Shown: one piece after another, positions 36,101 through 48,100 of the stretch
How the letters are laid out: the number at the start of each line of letters is the position of its first letter
Numbering within the stretch: position 1 is the stretch's first letter
DNA from: Glandiceps talaboti
Lineage: Eukaryota > Hemichordata > Enteropneusta > Spengelidae
DNA length: 64,000 bases
NCBI RefSeq assembly: GCF_964340395.1
Contig: NC_135566.1
Coordinates: 22,726,635 to 22,790,634 of the forward strand
Direction: 5' to 3'
Made by a program: the position numbers and the translations under genes
Notes under the pieces: model-generated
The model's database searches: none
Told to the model about the DNA's origin: nothing
What the model saw: the letters and a program-made list of their open reading frames with translations, nothing else

Positions 36101-39100
36101 GAAATTTATAAAATTAATGGTTTTCGGTAATTAGGCTATATCTCAAGAATGCACACTTCAAATTCAATATAATTTGATACATGCATTTGTGATACCAAAG
36201 CGCACTTGTCCTGAAAATATTATTGATGTTGCCTTTAGTTTTAATAAATTATTGGCATATTTTTGTAGGCCACTAAAAAGGAAAAAATAGTTTCTCGTCA
36301 GGAAATGTTGTCTAAAGTGGTACAGCGATGCGCTTATTTTTTTTTACATTCTCAACAAATGTCACAGTACATGTTGTGGTTGGCCAGGAGATCACTAACA
36401 GCAATGAGCAAATAGCAATCAATGAGAAAAAATAACTTATTACATATGTTCTGTTGTATTCCAACAATTGTCTGTAGGAACGACAATCTCAAAACTTTGC
36501 CCTTACGGAAGACATTCAGTTTACATCTGGTTGTAAGTTAACCTATACACCTACCATTCTATGGTAGGTTAACCTGTAACCTACTATTCTATGTTAAGTT
36601 AACCAGTACACTCAGTATTCTGTGGTAAGTTAACCTGTACACGTAGTATTATATGGTAAGTTAACATGTAAACATAGTCCACTATTGTAAGTTAACCTGT
36701 ACACCTAGCATTCTATGGTAAGTTAACCTATACACCTAGCATCCTATGGTAAGTTAACCTGTACACCTAGCATCCTATGGTAAGTTAACCTGTACACCTA
36801 GCATTCTATGGTAAGTTGACCTATAACCCAGTATTCTATGGTAAGTTAACCTGTAACCCAGTATTCTATGGTAAGTTAACCCATGCACCTTGTATTTTAT
36901 TGTAAGTTAACCTATACACATTCTATGGTAAGTTAACCTGTACACCTAGTATTTGATTGTGAGTTAACCTATACACCTAGCAGCCTATGGTAAGTTAACC
37001 TGTACACCTAGTATTCTGTGGTAAGTTAACCTGTACACCTAGCATTCTATGGTAAGTTGACCTATAACCTAGTATTCTATGGTAAGTTAACCTGTAACCC
37101 AGTATTCTATGGTAAGTTAACCCATGCACCTTGTATTTTATTGTAAGTTAACCTATACACCTTGTATTCTATGGTAAGTTAACCTGTAACCTAATATTCT
37201 TTGGTAAGTTAACCTGTACACATAGTATTTTATTGTAAGTTAACCTGTGCACCTACCATTCTATGGTAAGTTAACCTCTACACCTAGTATTGTAAGTTAA
37301 GTTAACCTGTAACCTAGTATTTTATTGTAAGTTAATCTGTACACGTAGTATTCCATGGTAAGTGAACCTGTACACCTAGCATTCTATGGTAAGTTAACCT
37401 GTAAGCTAGTATTCTATGGTAAGTTAACCTATAAAGCTTGCATTCTATCGTAAGTTAACCTTTACACCTATTATTTTATTGTAAGTTAACCTATACACCT
37501 ACCATTCTATGGTAAGTTAACTTGTAACCTAGTATTGTATGGTAAGTTAACCTATACACCTACCATTCTATGGTAAGTTAACTTGTACACCTAGTATTGT
37601 ATGGTGGGTTAACCTATACACCAAGTATTCCATGGTAAGTTAACCTATACATCAAGCATTCTATGATAAGTTAACTTGTACACCTAGTATTCCATGGTAA
37701 GTTAACCTGTACACATAGTATTTTATTGTATATTAACCAATACCCCTAGTATTCTGTGGTAAGTTAACCTGTTACTATTGTAAGTTAACCTGTACACCTA
37801 GTATTCAATTCTATGTTAACCGGTACCCCTAGTATTATATGGTAAGTTAACCTGTAACCTTGTGTTCTATGGTAAGTTAGCCATTACCCCTATGGTAAGT
37901 CAATCTGCACACCTAGTATTCTATCGTAAGTCAAACTGTACACCTAGTATTCTATGGTAAGTTAACCTGTACACCTAGTATTCTATGGTAAGTTAATCTG
38001 TACATGTAGTTTACTATGATGGTAAGTTAATGTGTACATCTAGTATTGTATGGTAAGTTAACCTGTACACCTAGCATTCTATGGTAAGTTAAATTGTAAC
38101 CTAGTATTCTATGGTAAGTTAACCTGTACACCTACTATTCTATTGTAAGTTAACCTGTACACCTAGTATTCTTTGGTAAGTTCACCTTTACACCCAGTGT
38201 TCTGTGGTAAGTTGACCTATACACCTTGTATTCTATGGTAAGTTCACCTATACACCTTTTATTCTATGGTAAGTTCACCTGTACACCTAGTATTCTGTTG
38301 TAAGGTAATTGTCATGCACCATGCAGAGAAAAGGGGAGAGAAAGTGAGTGAGGTTAAATGTCATGCAGAGCAATGGGGAGGGGGAATGAGGGAGGGTAAA
38401 TGTCGTGAACAATGTGCAGAGAAAAGAGGAGAGAAAGTGAATGAGGGTAAACATCATGCAGAGTGTGGAGAGAAAAGGGAGGGGAAATTGACTGAGGCTA
38501 ATTGTCATGCTCAGTGTGCAGAGAAAAGGGGGTGGGAAGGTGAGTGCAGGGTAAATGTCATGCATAACATCCAAATGAAATGGAGGGAATGTGAGTGAGT
38601 GAGAGTAAATGTCATGCACAGAGTGAAGAGAAAAGGGGAGGAAAAATGGGTGAGGGTAAATGTCATGCATAGTGTGCAGAGCAAAGGGGAGGGGAAGTGA
38701 GTGAGGGTAAATGTCATGCACAGTGTGCAGAGAAAAGGGGAGGGGAAGTGAGTGAGGGTAAATGTCATGCACAGTGTGCAGAGAAAAAGGGAGGGAAAAT
38801 GGGTGAGGGTAAATGTCATGCATAGTGTGCAGAGAAAAGGGGAGGGGAAGTGAGTGAGGGTAAATGTCATGCACAGTGTGCAGAGAAAAGGGGAGGGGAA
38901 GTGAGTGAGGGTAAATGTCATGCACAGTGTGCAGAGAAAAAGGGAGGGAAAATGGGTGAGGGTAAATGTCATGCATAGTGTGCAGGGAAAAGGGGAGGGG
39001 AAGTGAGTGAGGGTAAATGTCATGCATAGTGTGCAGAGAAAAGGGGAGGGGAAGTGAGTGAGGGTAAATGTCATGCACAGTGTGCAGAGAAAAAGGGAGG

Positions 39101-42100
39101 GAAAATGGGTGAGGGTAAATGTCATGCATAGTGTGCAGGGAAAAGGGGAGGGGAAGTGAGTGAGGGTAAATGTCATGCATAGTGTGCAGGGAAAAGGGGA
39201 GGGGAAGTGAGTGAGGGTAAGTGTTGTGCATAGTGTGCAGAGAAAAGGGGAGGGGAAATGGGTGAGGGTAAATGTCATGCATAGTGTGCAGAGAAAAGGG
39301 GAGGGAAAATGGGTGAGGGTAAATGTCATGCATAGTGTGCAGGGAAAAGGGGAGGGGAAGTGAGTGAGGGTAAATGTCATGCATAGTGTGCAGGGAAAAG
39401 GGGAGGGGAAGTGAGTGAGGGTAAATGTCATGCATAGTGTGCAGGGAAAAGGGGAGGGGAAGTGAGTGAGGGTAAGTGTTGTGCACAGTGTGCAGAGAAA
39501 AGGAAAACCGGGGAATGGTATTGAGTAAGGGTAAATGCCAAAAGGAAAGTGGAGGGGTATAAGTGAGTGAGAGTAAATGACACTGTGTGCTGAGAAAAGG
39601 GGAGGGGAAAGTGAGAGAGGGTAAATGTCATTCATAATTTGCTGAGGAAAGGAAGGGAAAGTGAGTGAGAGTGAATAACCTGCTTTTCTTATGTCTGACA
39701 CTTCACTGACTCCATCCATAATAATTATTTCTCATTATATTTCAAAGATATGAATATATAATCTGTATTTTCAGCCCTATTTCAAATACTAAGTAGAATG
39801 TGTGATTATAGTTGTTTGTCACTATGCTTGATATTTTACCCTATTTGACATCATCCTTCCAGAGATACTCGTAAAGAGCAATTTTGAAAACAATTAAATG
39901 AGAATTTCTAAAAAATGAAAATAAATGTTTTTCATAATTTTTCAGTTCCTGCGTATTTTATAGCAACCCTACCAGAAAACCTAACTTTGAATCTACATGA
40001 TAATGTAACAGTAGAGTGTGAGGTACAAGGTAAACCACGCCCAACTATTCATTGGTATAAATATGATAAGGAGGTAGGACTATTTATTATTTGTATGGTT
40101 TCATGTAACTAACTTTGATTTGTTATTTTTCAGCTTTTGTATTGCCTTTGTGATCTCATTCAACAAACTGTGAGAGTTCAACTTGTTCAACTCATTTGTA
40201 TCACAATTTGTATCATGTTGATTTACATAAAATTGAATTTTCTCATAAAACGTGTTCTCCATAGGTTTGACATCCATATTTAAAAGTTTGTGAAAATAGT
40301 TATACCAATCTGATGGTTTTATTTGTTGTGAAGACGAAAGTGAAAATAGTTATACCAATCTGATGGTTTTATTTGTTGTGATGAGGAATGTGAAAATAGT
40401 TATACCAATCTGATGGTTTTATTTGCTGTGAGGATGAATGTGAAAATAGTTATACCAATCTGATGGTTTTATTTGTTGTGAGGACGAATGCGAAAATAGT
40501 TATACCAATCTGATGGTTTTATTTGCTGTGAGGACGAATGTGAAAATAGTTATACCAATCTGATGGTTTTATTTGCTGTGAGGACGAATGTGAAAATAGT
40601 TATACCAATCTGATGGTTTTATTTGCTGTGAGGACGAATGTGAAAACAGTTATACCAATCTGATGGTTTTATTTGCTGTGAGGACGAATGCGAAAATAGT
40701 TATACCAATCTGATGGTTTTATTTGCTGTGAGGACGAATGCGAAAATAGTTATACCAATCTGATGGTTTTATTTGCTGTGAGGACGAATGTGAAAATAGT
40801 TATACCAATCTGATGGTTTTATTTGCTGTGAGGACGAATGTGAAAATAGTTATACCAATCTGATGGTTTTATTTGCTGTGAGGACGAATGTGAAAATAGT
40901 TATACCAATCTGATGGTTTTATTTGCTGTGAGGACGAATGTGAAAATAGTTATACCAATCTGATGGTTTTATTTGCTGTGAGGACGAATGTGAAAATAGT
41001 TATACCAGTCTGATGGTTTTATTTGCTGTGAGGACGAAAGTGTTCATGTGTTCCCTTTGATACACTTAATTACAGACCAAAACAATGATGAATCATTCAG
41101 ACTAGCTAGAAGAGATGTCTGTTGTTGTTTTCTTTGATACACTTAATTACAGACCAAAACAATGATGAATCGTTCAGACTAGCTAGAAGAGATGTCTGTT
41201 GTTGTATTCTTTGATACACTTAAATACAGACCAAAACAATGATGAATCGTTCAGACTAGCTGGAAGAGATGTCTGTTGTTGTTTTCAGAAATTAATGTAT
41301 TCTTTTCTGGAGTTCTCATTATTCAAGGTGCGATAATTTGCGAGTAACTCAAACTTATTTGTCCTAGACAAAGTACACTCAATGTCCCACCATGGTTTAC
41401 TCGTATCAAATTTCTTTTGTTTTTTACAGTCATATTCCCGTCGCATACTGCTAGCAGCTCGGCTCAAAATTTTTTTAAATGTATATAAGGCATTCTCAAT
41501 ATTTTGGGATGAATGACAGCTTCAATTTAAGTCTAAAGCCAAAGACATGTAGGTTTTTCATCTTGTATTTTTCTCAAGAATTCATCAGACTGCATAATTA
41601 GGTTTCCATGTATATTTCTAACATTGCTGCCAAGACAATGTATCATCTGTATTTGGATATGAACATTTTACAGGGAACGTGATAATCAATGTCATCAACA
41701 ACAAAATTACTAACATGGTGGAACAAAGAGTCTAGAACAATTATGTAATTGACCACACTTGAACCATTAGTTGTACAACAAGTGTAGTTACCACAACAGT
41801 CACCTTCAAAAAGGCCGTTTAACATGTGTAATCCATAACTGGACCACAAATCGAGTAATGAAAGCCCAAATACAATATGGTAAAGTGATGTTCTATGCAT
41901 TGAAAAGTTAGCGATATCATAATTTAATGAAATAGCAGTATATGCATTATCTGTGAAACTCTCGGTAATGAAGTCAGGCTGATCACTAGTTCTTTCATTG
42001 AAATAATTACATAGTTGCTAGCTATGGTGATAGTAACTATGGTGATGATAATGACAGTGATGATGAGATTGTTGATATCAACTTTTATAGTAATAATATT

Positions 42101-45100
42101 TTGATTTTGATATAATTTTGACAGATAACCCACAATACATTAATACTTTTAAATGTTGAGCAAAGTGATACTGGTACCTATACCTGCATTGCATCAAATT
42201 CAGATCAGAAGATATCACAAAGTTTCCATCTAAGTGTGAAATGTAAGTCAGTTTTGATAACTATATATAGATAACATATCTGTGCAACATTGCTGTTAAC
42301 AGCTTGGTGAAGAGTATGTTGTTGGAGAATGTGATGTCATTCTCAAGTCATTTTTTTGCTCTTCACCAAACTTACAATAAAGATATTGGGAACTATTTAC
42401 ATTCTACATGTATCAGATTTTCCTGTTACATGTATTCAATGAAATAAACAAAACACATCAAAATTCTTGTCACTATTCATTGACACTTCATGCATGAATG
42501 CAAAGTAAAGTTTGCGACCTCTGACCATAGTGATAAGAATGGTTTCTTAATTACAAAGGGTTAATCATCCATGAAACTTGACTTTGAAGTTGGAGCTAAA
42601 CTTGACTTTGAAGTTGGAGCAGGGGCATGAGGCAACAATTCTGGTGAAACCCAAAAATGATAATGATATCCAGGTAATAAAGGCCCAAGTTAGCTATGAG
42701 TCACATTTACATACTTACTTCTTTATTTGTAGTTTATTTTAATAAACTCATTATACACGTCGACACATATTTGTTATTTTGGGTATGTATTTGTACACTT
42801 TCCGGTCTTTTAAAAAATGAAACATTTTTAATAATCTCAGAAAAAGTTTATATAAATATGGAAGACTCCAAAAAAGAATAAAGGAAAAGAAACTATATGG
42901 ATAGATTTTGTCTGTAATGGTTTAATGGAACATGATCATGGTGCATGCAAAATCGACGCTTAGTTCGCTCGCGAAAGCTGACGCGCCGATGCGTGACGCG
43001 CTGCTTGCCGTGCTCGAGCTCGAGCTCAAACGCATTCCTTGCTTAAAACTTGTAATACAGAGGGGTAGGACACGCAATCGAATAAACCAATCAGGACGCT
43101 TCAATTCGAACATGTGACCCATGAATTTTCGCTTGAAGCTCGATACCACCTGCTGCCCTCTTGTGGTGAGGTATATATTTCGCATGTTTCAGTACATTGT
43201 GGCGTTTGCGGGACAGTAAAACAGATTGCCGAAACAGCATATTATATGAACTGAAGCTCCGAAACGGTGCGTCTTTTGCGAGGGATATAAACAAAAATAC
43301 AATTGATAATATCTTGGTTTAATCAATATTTGATGCCGTAGAGTTACGGTAGGCTCGAACACAGTCGATTCCGGTCTATATTATTTTCATAAAATTACGT
43401 AAAAATAATCATTAAACATTACTCGTCATATCTGTGTCTTTTCAAAATATACCTTTGAATGAAAGAGAAAACGTAACAACGTCATTTGACTGAGTAACCA
43501 AAAACGCGTAAGTTTGCCCGAAACAGAAAACGTCCGTGAACGAGGGCGATGTGGTTTCAATCTTACGACGAAAAAGAATACCAGAGTGTCCTACCCTTCC
43601 TTTTTTAGCAATTGAGCAAATTGAGCAAATTGAGCAAATGTCGAGCTCGTGCATATGGAATTTTCAAAATCCAGTACTTTTATGGACGGTTGCAAAGATT
43701 CGAATCATTCGAGCTCGCGATCGTGAGCGCGCGACAAGACAGATAATTTATATGACCGTTGGGGGCGCTACACAATCGGTACACTCCACACACACGTTAG
43801 ACTAGACATGCATTACGCATGTTACGTCGTATTCTATTTATATTTCAGCGCGTTTCAAGTTACTGTATGTATTTTAATTAGATATTAATTATTGATTCAA
43901 GATAATGAAGTAATTATAAACTTGACGGAACTTTTTGATATTGTCTTTATTCATGTTATTCAATTGTTGATAGACACCAGAATTGTTGCCTCATGCCCTT
44001 GGTTGGAGCTAAAGCAATATATCACAGTTCCTGGGATACAATGTAACTAACACCACATAGAATTATCTATTTTGATTCTAATTCTTATTATTCTTAGCAG
44101 ACCTATAACTCTTATCAACCCAGCCTTGTGTTCCATTTTCAGCACGACCAGAACCTATTGAAGTTACGTTAAATTATATTGATAACCATACAGTGAGTGT
44201 TGAATGGCAGGTGATTCAAGAAAGTGGATATCCTGTGGAATTTGTTGAAATGAAATATAGACAACTCAGTCCTAACACCACAAACTGGATTATGCTTCCT
44301 CCTGTCTACTACAAAGATGAACAACAAGTAAGTTAGTATTCAATTTAACTTTTGTTCCAAACACAACTTGAAAATTTTACATGAAAAAACAAGTAAGTTT
44401 CTTGTCCTTTCCATTTGATAGTTACCTTACTGACAATTACCCCAATTCAATCTTTTTTCGTCCAGTTAATGAAAACGATGTTGCCAAGGAAATCAGTCGC
44501 TTAGATCCCCGGAAAGCTATGGGACACGATCATATTCATCCTAAACTCATCATTGATTCTGTTCATTACATTTCTCGTCCACTAACCCACATTATTAACT
44601 GTTCTCTCACTGAAGGCATATTTCCAGACCCACTCAAATTTGCAAAAATATCACCAATCTACAAGAAAGGCTCAGTGCTTGAAGCCAGTAACTATAGGCC
44701 CATTTCTATTCTACCGATACTCAGTAAGGTTTTCGAATCAATTGTACATAACCAGCTAACCACTTTCCCCGACAAATTTAATATTATTATAAATACCCAA
44801 TATGGATTTCGAAAAAAATATAGTACAAAACTTGCTTTAGCTGATTTGGTTTCAGACATTACAGACAAAATGGACAACGGTCTAATTACATTTGGCATCT
44901 TTATTGACCTTAAAAAGGCTTTTGATACTATTGACCACCAAATTCTACTCAAAAAACTTTCTTACTATGGAATCAGAGGTGTACCTCTCCGCTGGTTCCA
45001 AAGCTATCTGGAAAATCGTCAACAGGTTGTTAATATCAACGGCTTCACTTCAAACCCAAGACAGATCAAATGTGGCGTACCGCAAGGATCTATCTTGGGA

Positions 45101-48100
45101 CCTATCCTTTTCTTGATTTATATTAACGATATTAACAAATCTACTGATGCTTTCAACATTCGACTATTTGCTGACGATACTAATCTTTTCAAATACATGA
45201 CATCCACCCATATTAACCTTTCTCTTCTCAGTAAACCTCTTGACAAAGTCAACCTCTGGTGCAATGCAAACAAACTTACAATTAACATCGAAAAAACAAA
45301 CTATATGGTCATAAAAACGCCCCAAAAATCCACCCATTTGGAAGGACGTCTTTGTATTGGCAACACACCCGTGAAGGGAGTGTTGTCAGCCACATACCTA
45401 GGCGTAGCAATCGACCCCTCCCTTACTTGGAAGTCACATATTGAAAAAGTGAGGAACACAATCAGCCCGAAAGTTGGCATAATTTCACGCATTCGTCACT
45501 ATGTTCCTAAATCTGTCCTCATCCTCCTCTATAATAGTCTAATTCTCCCCCACCTTAGTTATTGTGTTGAAATCTGGGGAAACACTTATCCAACAGCCCT
45601 TGACCCACTTTACCGTCTACAAAAGAAAATAGTTCGTCTCATAACCTTCTCTGACTACCATGCACACTCTACTCCTCTCTTTAACCAACTTAATATTCTT
45701 GACATCTATAAACTTTGTAAACTTCAGACTTGCATGTTCATCTACGATCTAAACCATAACCGCTTTACACACACTCTTGACCATTACATCACATACCAGT
45801 TGTCCCATAGCTATCCAACCAGTGCTAACAACAGTGGTAACTTTCCAATCCCTAAGGTTAACCTCTCAATTAGTCAACACAACTTCAAGTACGCATCTAT
45901 TAAAACCTGGAACTCTGTGCCTATGTCTGTAAGAACGATAAACAATAGACATAATTTTAAGAAAAACTTAAAGCAGTATCTTCTGAGGGAATAACCTTTA
46001 TCTGTTGTCTCTTTCAATTTACCACTGTAATTTTATTTCTGTATATTAGAACTTGTGCTTGTTACCTGTTCTTATTTTACTATTTTTTTCCGTTACGTTT
46101 ATAAGCTTCCATTTAATTTTGCCACCAACACTTCTCCTTATTTACTAAGAATTGTATTTTTGTTGTTATTGTGAAACTCGTACCAGCCCAAATTTGTATT
46201 TATTATCTACATGTACGGTCCATGGACATTGATTAGTTCCTACGAACTATTTCCATGGCCCTCACCAGAAATGTTTTATCCGTTGCTTTCAGAGTTTGTG
46301 TATATATTTTTCTCTTCTGGTGGAATAAATTTCAATTCAATTCAATTCAATTCAATTTTGGACCAAGATTTATGAGACAGTATTATGTCAAAGTTGCATC
46401 ATATATGATGGTTGTTGATTTGTACACTGGGTCAGTGTGGTTATATAGTCTTTGACAGCTGTTATGATAGCATAGTGACATTAATCCATCAATGAGTATT
46501 TTAGGGTTGAACTATCCAGTATAAATACTTGATGTGAGCACATACTCAGTGGTACTTGGTATAAGCACATATTCAGTGGTACTTGCATTGGTATGAGCAC
46601 ATATTCGGTGGTACTTGGTGTGAGCACATACTCAGTGGTACTTGGTGTAAGAATATATTCAGTGGTACGTGATGTGAGCACATACTCAGTGGTACTTGGT
46701 GTGAGCACATACTCAGTGGTACTTGGTGTGAGAACATACTCAGTATGTGGTACTTGGTTTGAGCACATATTCAGTGGTACTTAGTTTGAACACATACTCA
46801 GCGGTACTTGGTATGAGCACATATATTCAGTGGTACTTGGTGTGAGCACATATTCAGTAGTACGTGATGTGAGCACATATTCAATGGTACTTGGTGTGAG
46901 CACATACTCGGTGGTACTTGGTGTGAGAACATACTCAGTACGTGGTACTTGGTTTGAGCACATATTCAGTGGTACTTAGTTTGAACACATACTCAGTGGT
47001 ACTTGGTGTGAGCACATATTCAATGGTACTTGGTGTGAGCACATACTCGGTGGTACTTGGTGTGAGAACATACTCAGTACGTGGTACTTGGTTTGAGCAC
47101 ATATTCAGTGGTACTTAGTTTGAACACATACTCAGTGGTACTTGGTGTGAGCACATACTCAGTGGTACTTGGTGTGAGCACATATTCAGTGGTACTTGCA
47201 AGAGCACATATTCAGTGGTACTTGATGTGAGCACATACTCAGTGGTACTTGGTATAAGCACATACTCAGTGGTACTTGCTTTGGTATGAGCACATATTCA
47301 GTGGTACTTGGTGTGAGCACATACTCAGTGGTACTTGGTGTGAGCACATACTCAGTGGTACTTGGTGTAAGCACATATTCAGTGGTACTTGCAAGAGCAC
47401 ATATTCAGTGGTACTTGCAAGAGCACATATTCAGTGGTAATTGGTGTGAGCACATACTCAGTGGTACTTGATGTGAGCACATACTCAGTGGTACTTGGTG
47501 TAAGCACATACTCAGTGGTACTTGGTGTAAGCACATATTCAGTGGTACTTGCAAGAGCACATATTCAGTGGTACTTGGTGTGAGCACATACTCAGTGGTA
47601 CTTGATGTGAGCACATACTCAGTGGTACTTGGTATAAGCACATACTCAGTGGTACTTGCTTTGGGTATGAGCGCATACTCAGTGGTATTTGGTGTGAGCA
47701 CATATTCAGTGGTACTTGGTGTGAGCACATATTCAGTGGTACTTGGTGTGAGAACATACTCAGTGGTACTTGGTGTGAGCACATACTCAGTGGTACTTGG
47801 TGTAAGCACATATTCAGTGGTACTTGCAAGATCAAAGAGCACATATTCAGTGGTACTTGGTATAAGCACATACTCAGTGGTACTTGCATTGGTATGAGCG
47901 CATACTCAGTGGTATTTGGTGTGAGCACATACTCAGTGGTACTTGGTATGAGCACATATTTAGTGGTACTGTGTGTGAGCACATATTCAGTGGTACTTGG
48001 TGTGAGCACATACTCAGTGGTACTTGGTTTAAGCACATACTCAGTGGTACTTGCATTGGTGTGAGCACATATTCAGTACTTGCATAGGTATGAGCCTATA

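Noticed and set aside
32461-38312. The idea that each GGTAAGTT marks a separate tiny exon.
   Set aside because: Units lack their own pyrimidine tract and branch point; the CCTAG before each unit's donor is only nine bases away, too short for normal exon definition. Treated as decoy donors instead.
38287-39719. Two overlapping minus-strand frames of about 400 codons with 17-residue repeats.
   Set aside because: The 51-bp period, a multiple of three, keeps frames open on purine-rich tandem DNA. Two frames are open at once, which argues against coding use.
44381-45994. The 537-codon reverse transcriptase frame as an alternative exon of the Ig/FN3 gene, because it begins just after the exon 8 donor.
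   Set aside because: It has all polymerase motifs of a LINE, its own 3' UTR and a TTCAA-repeat tail, and is in no frame continuation with exon 8.
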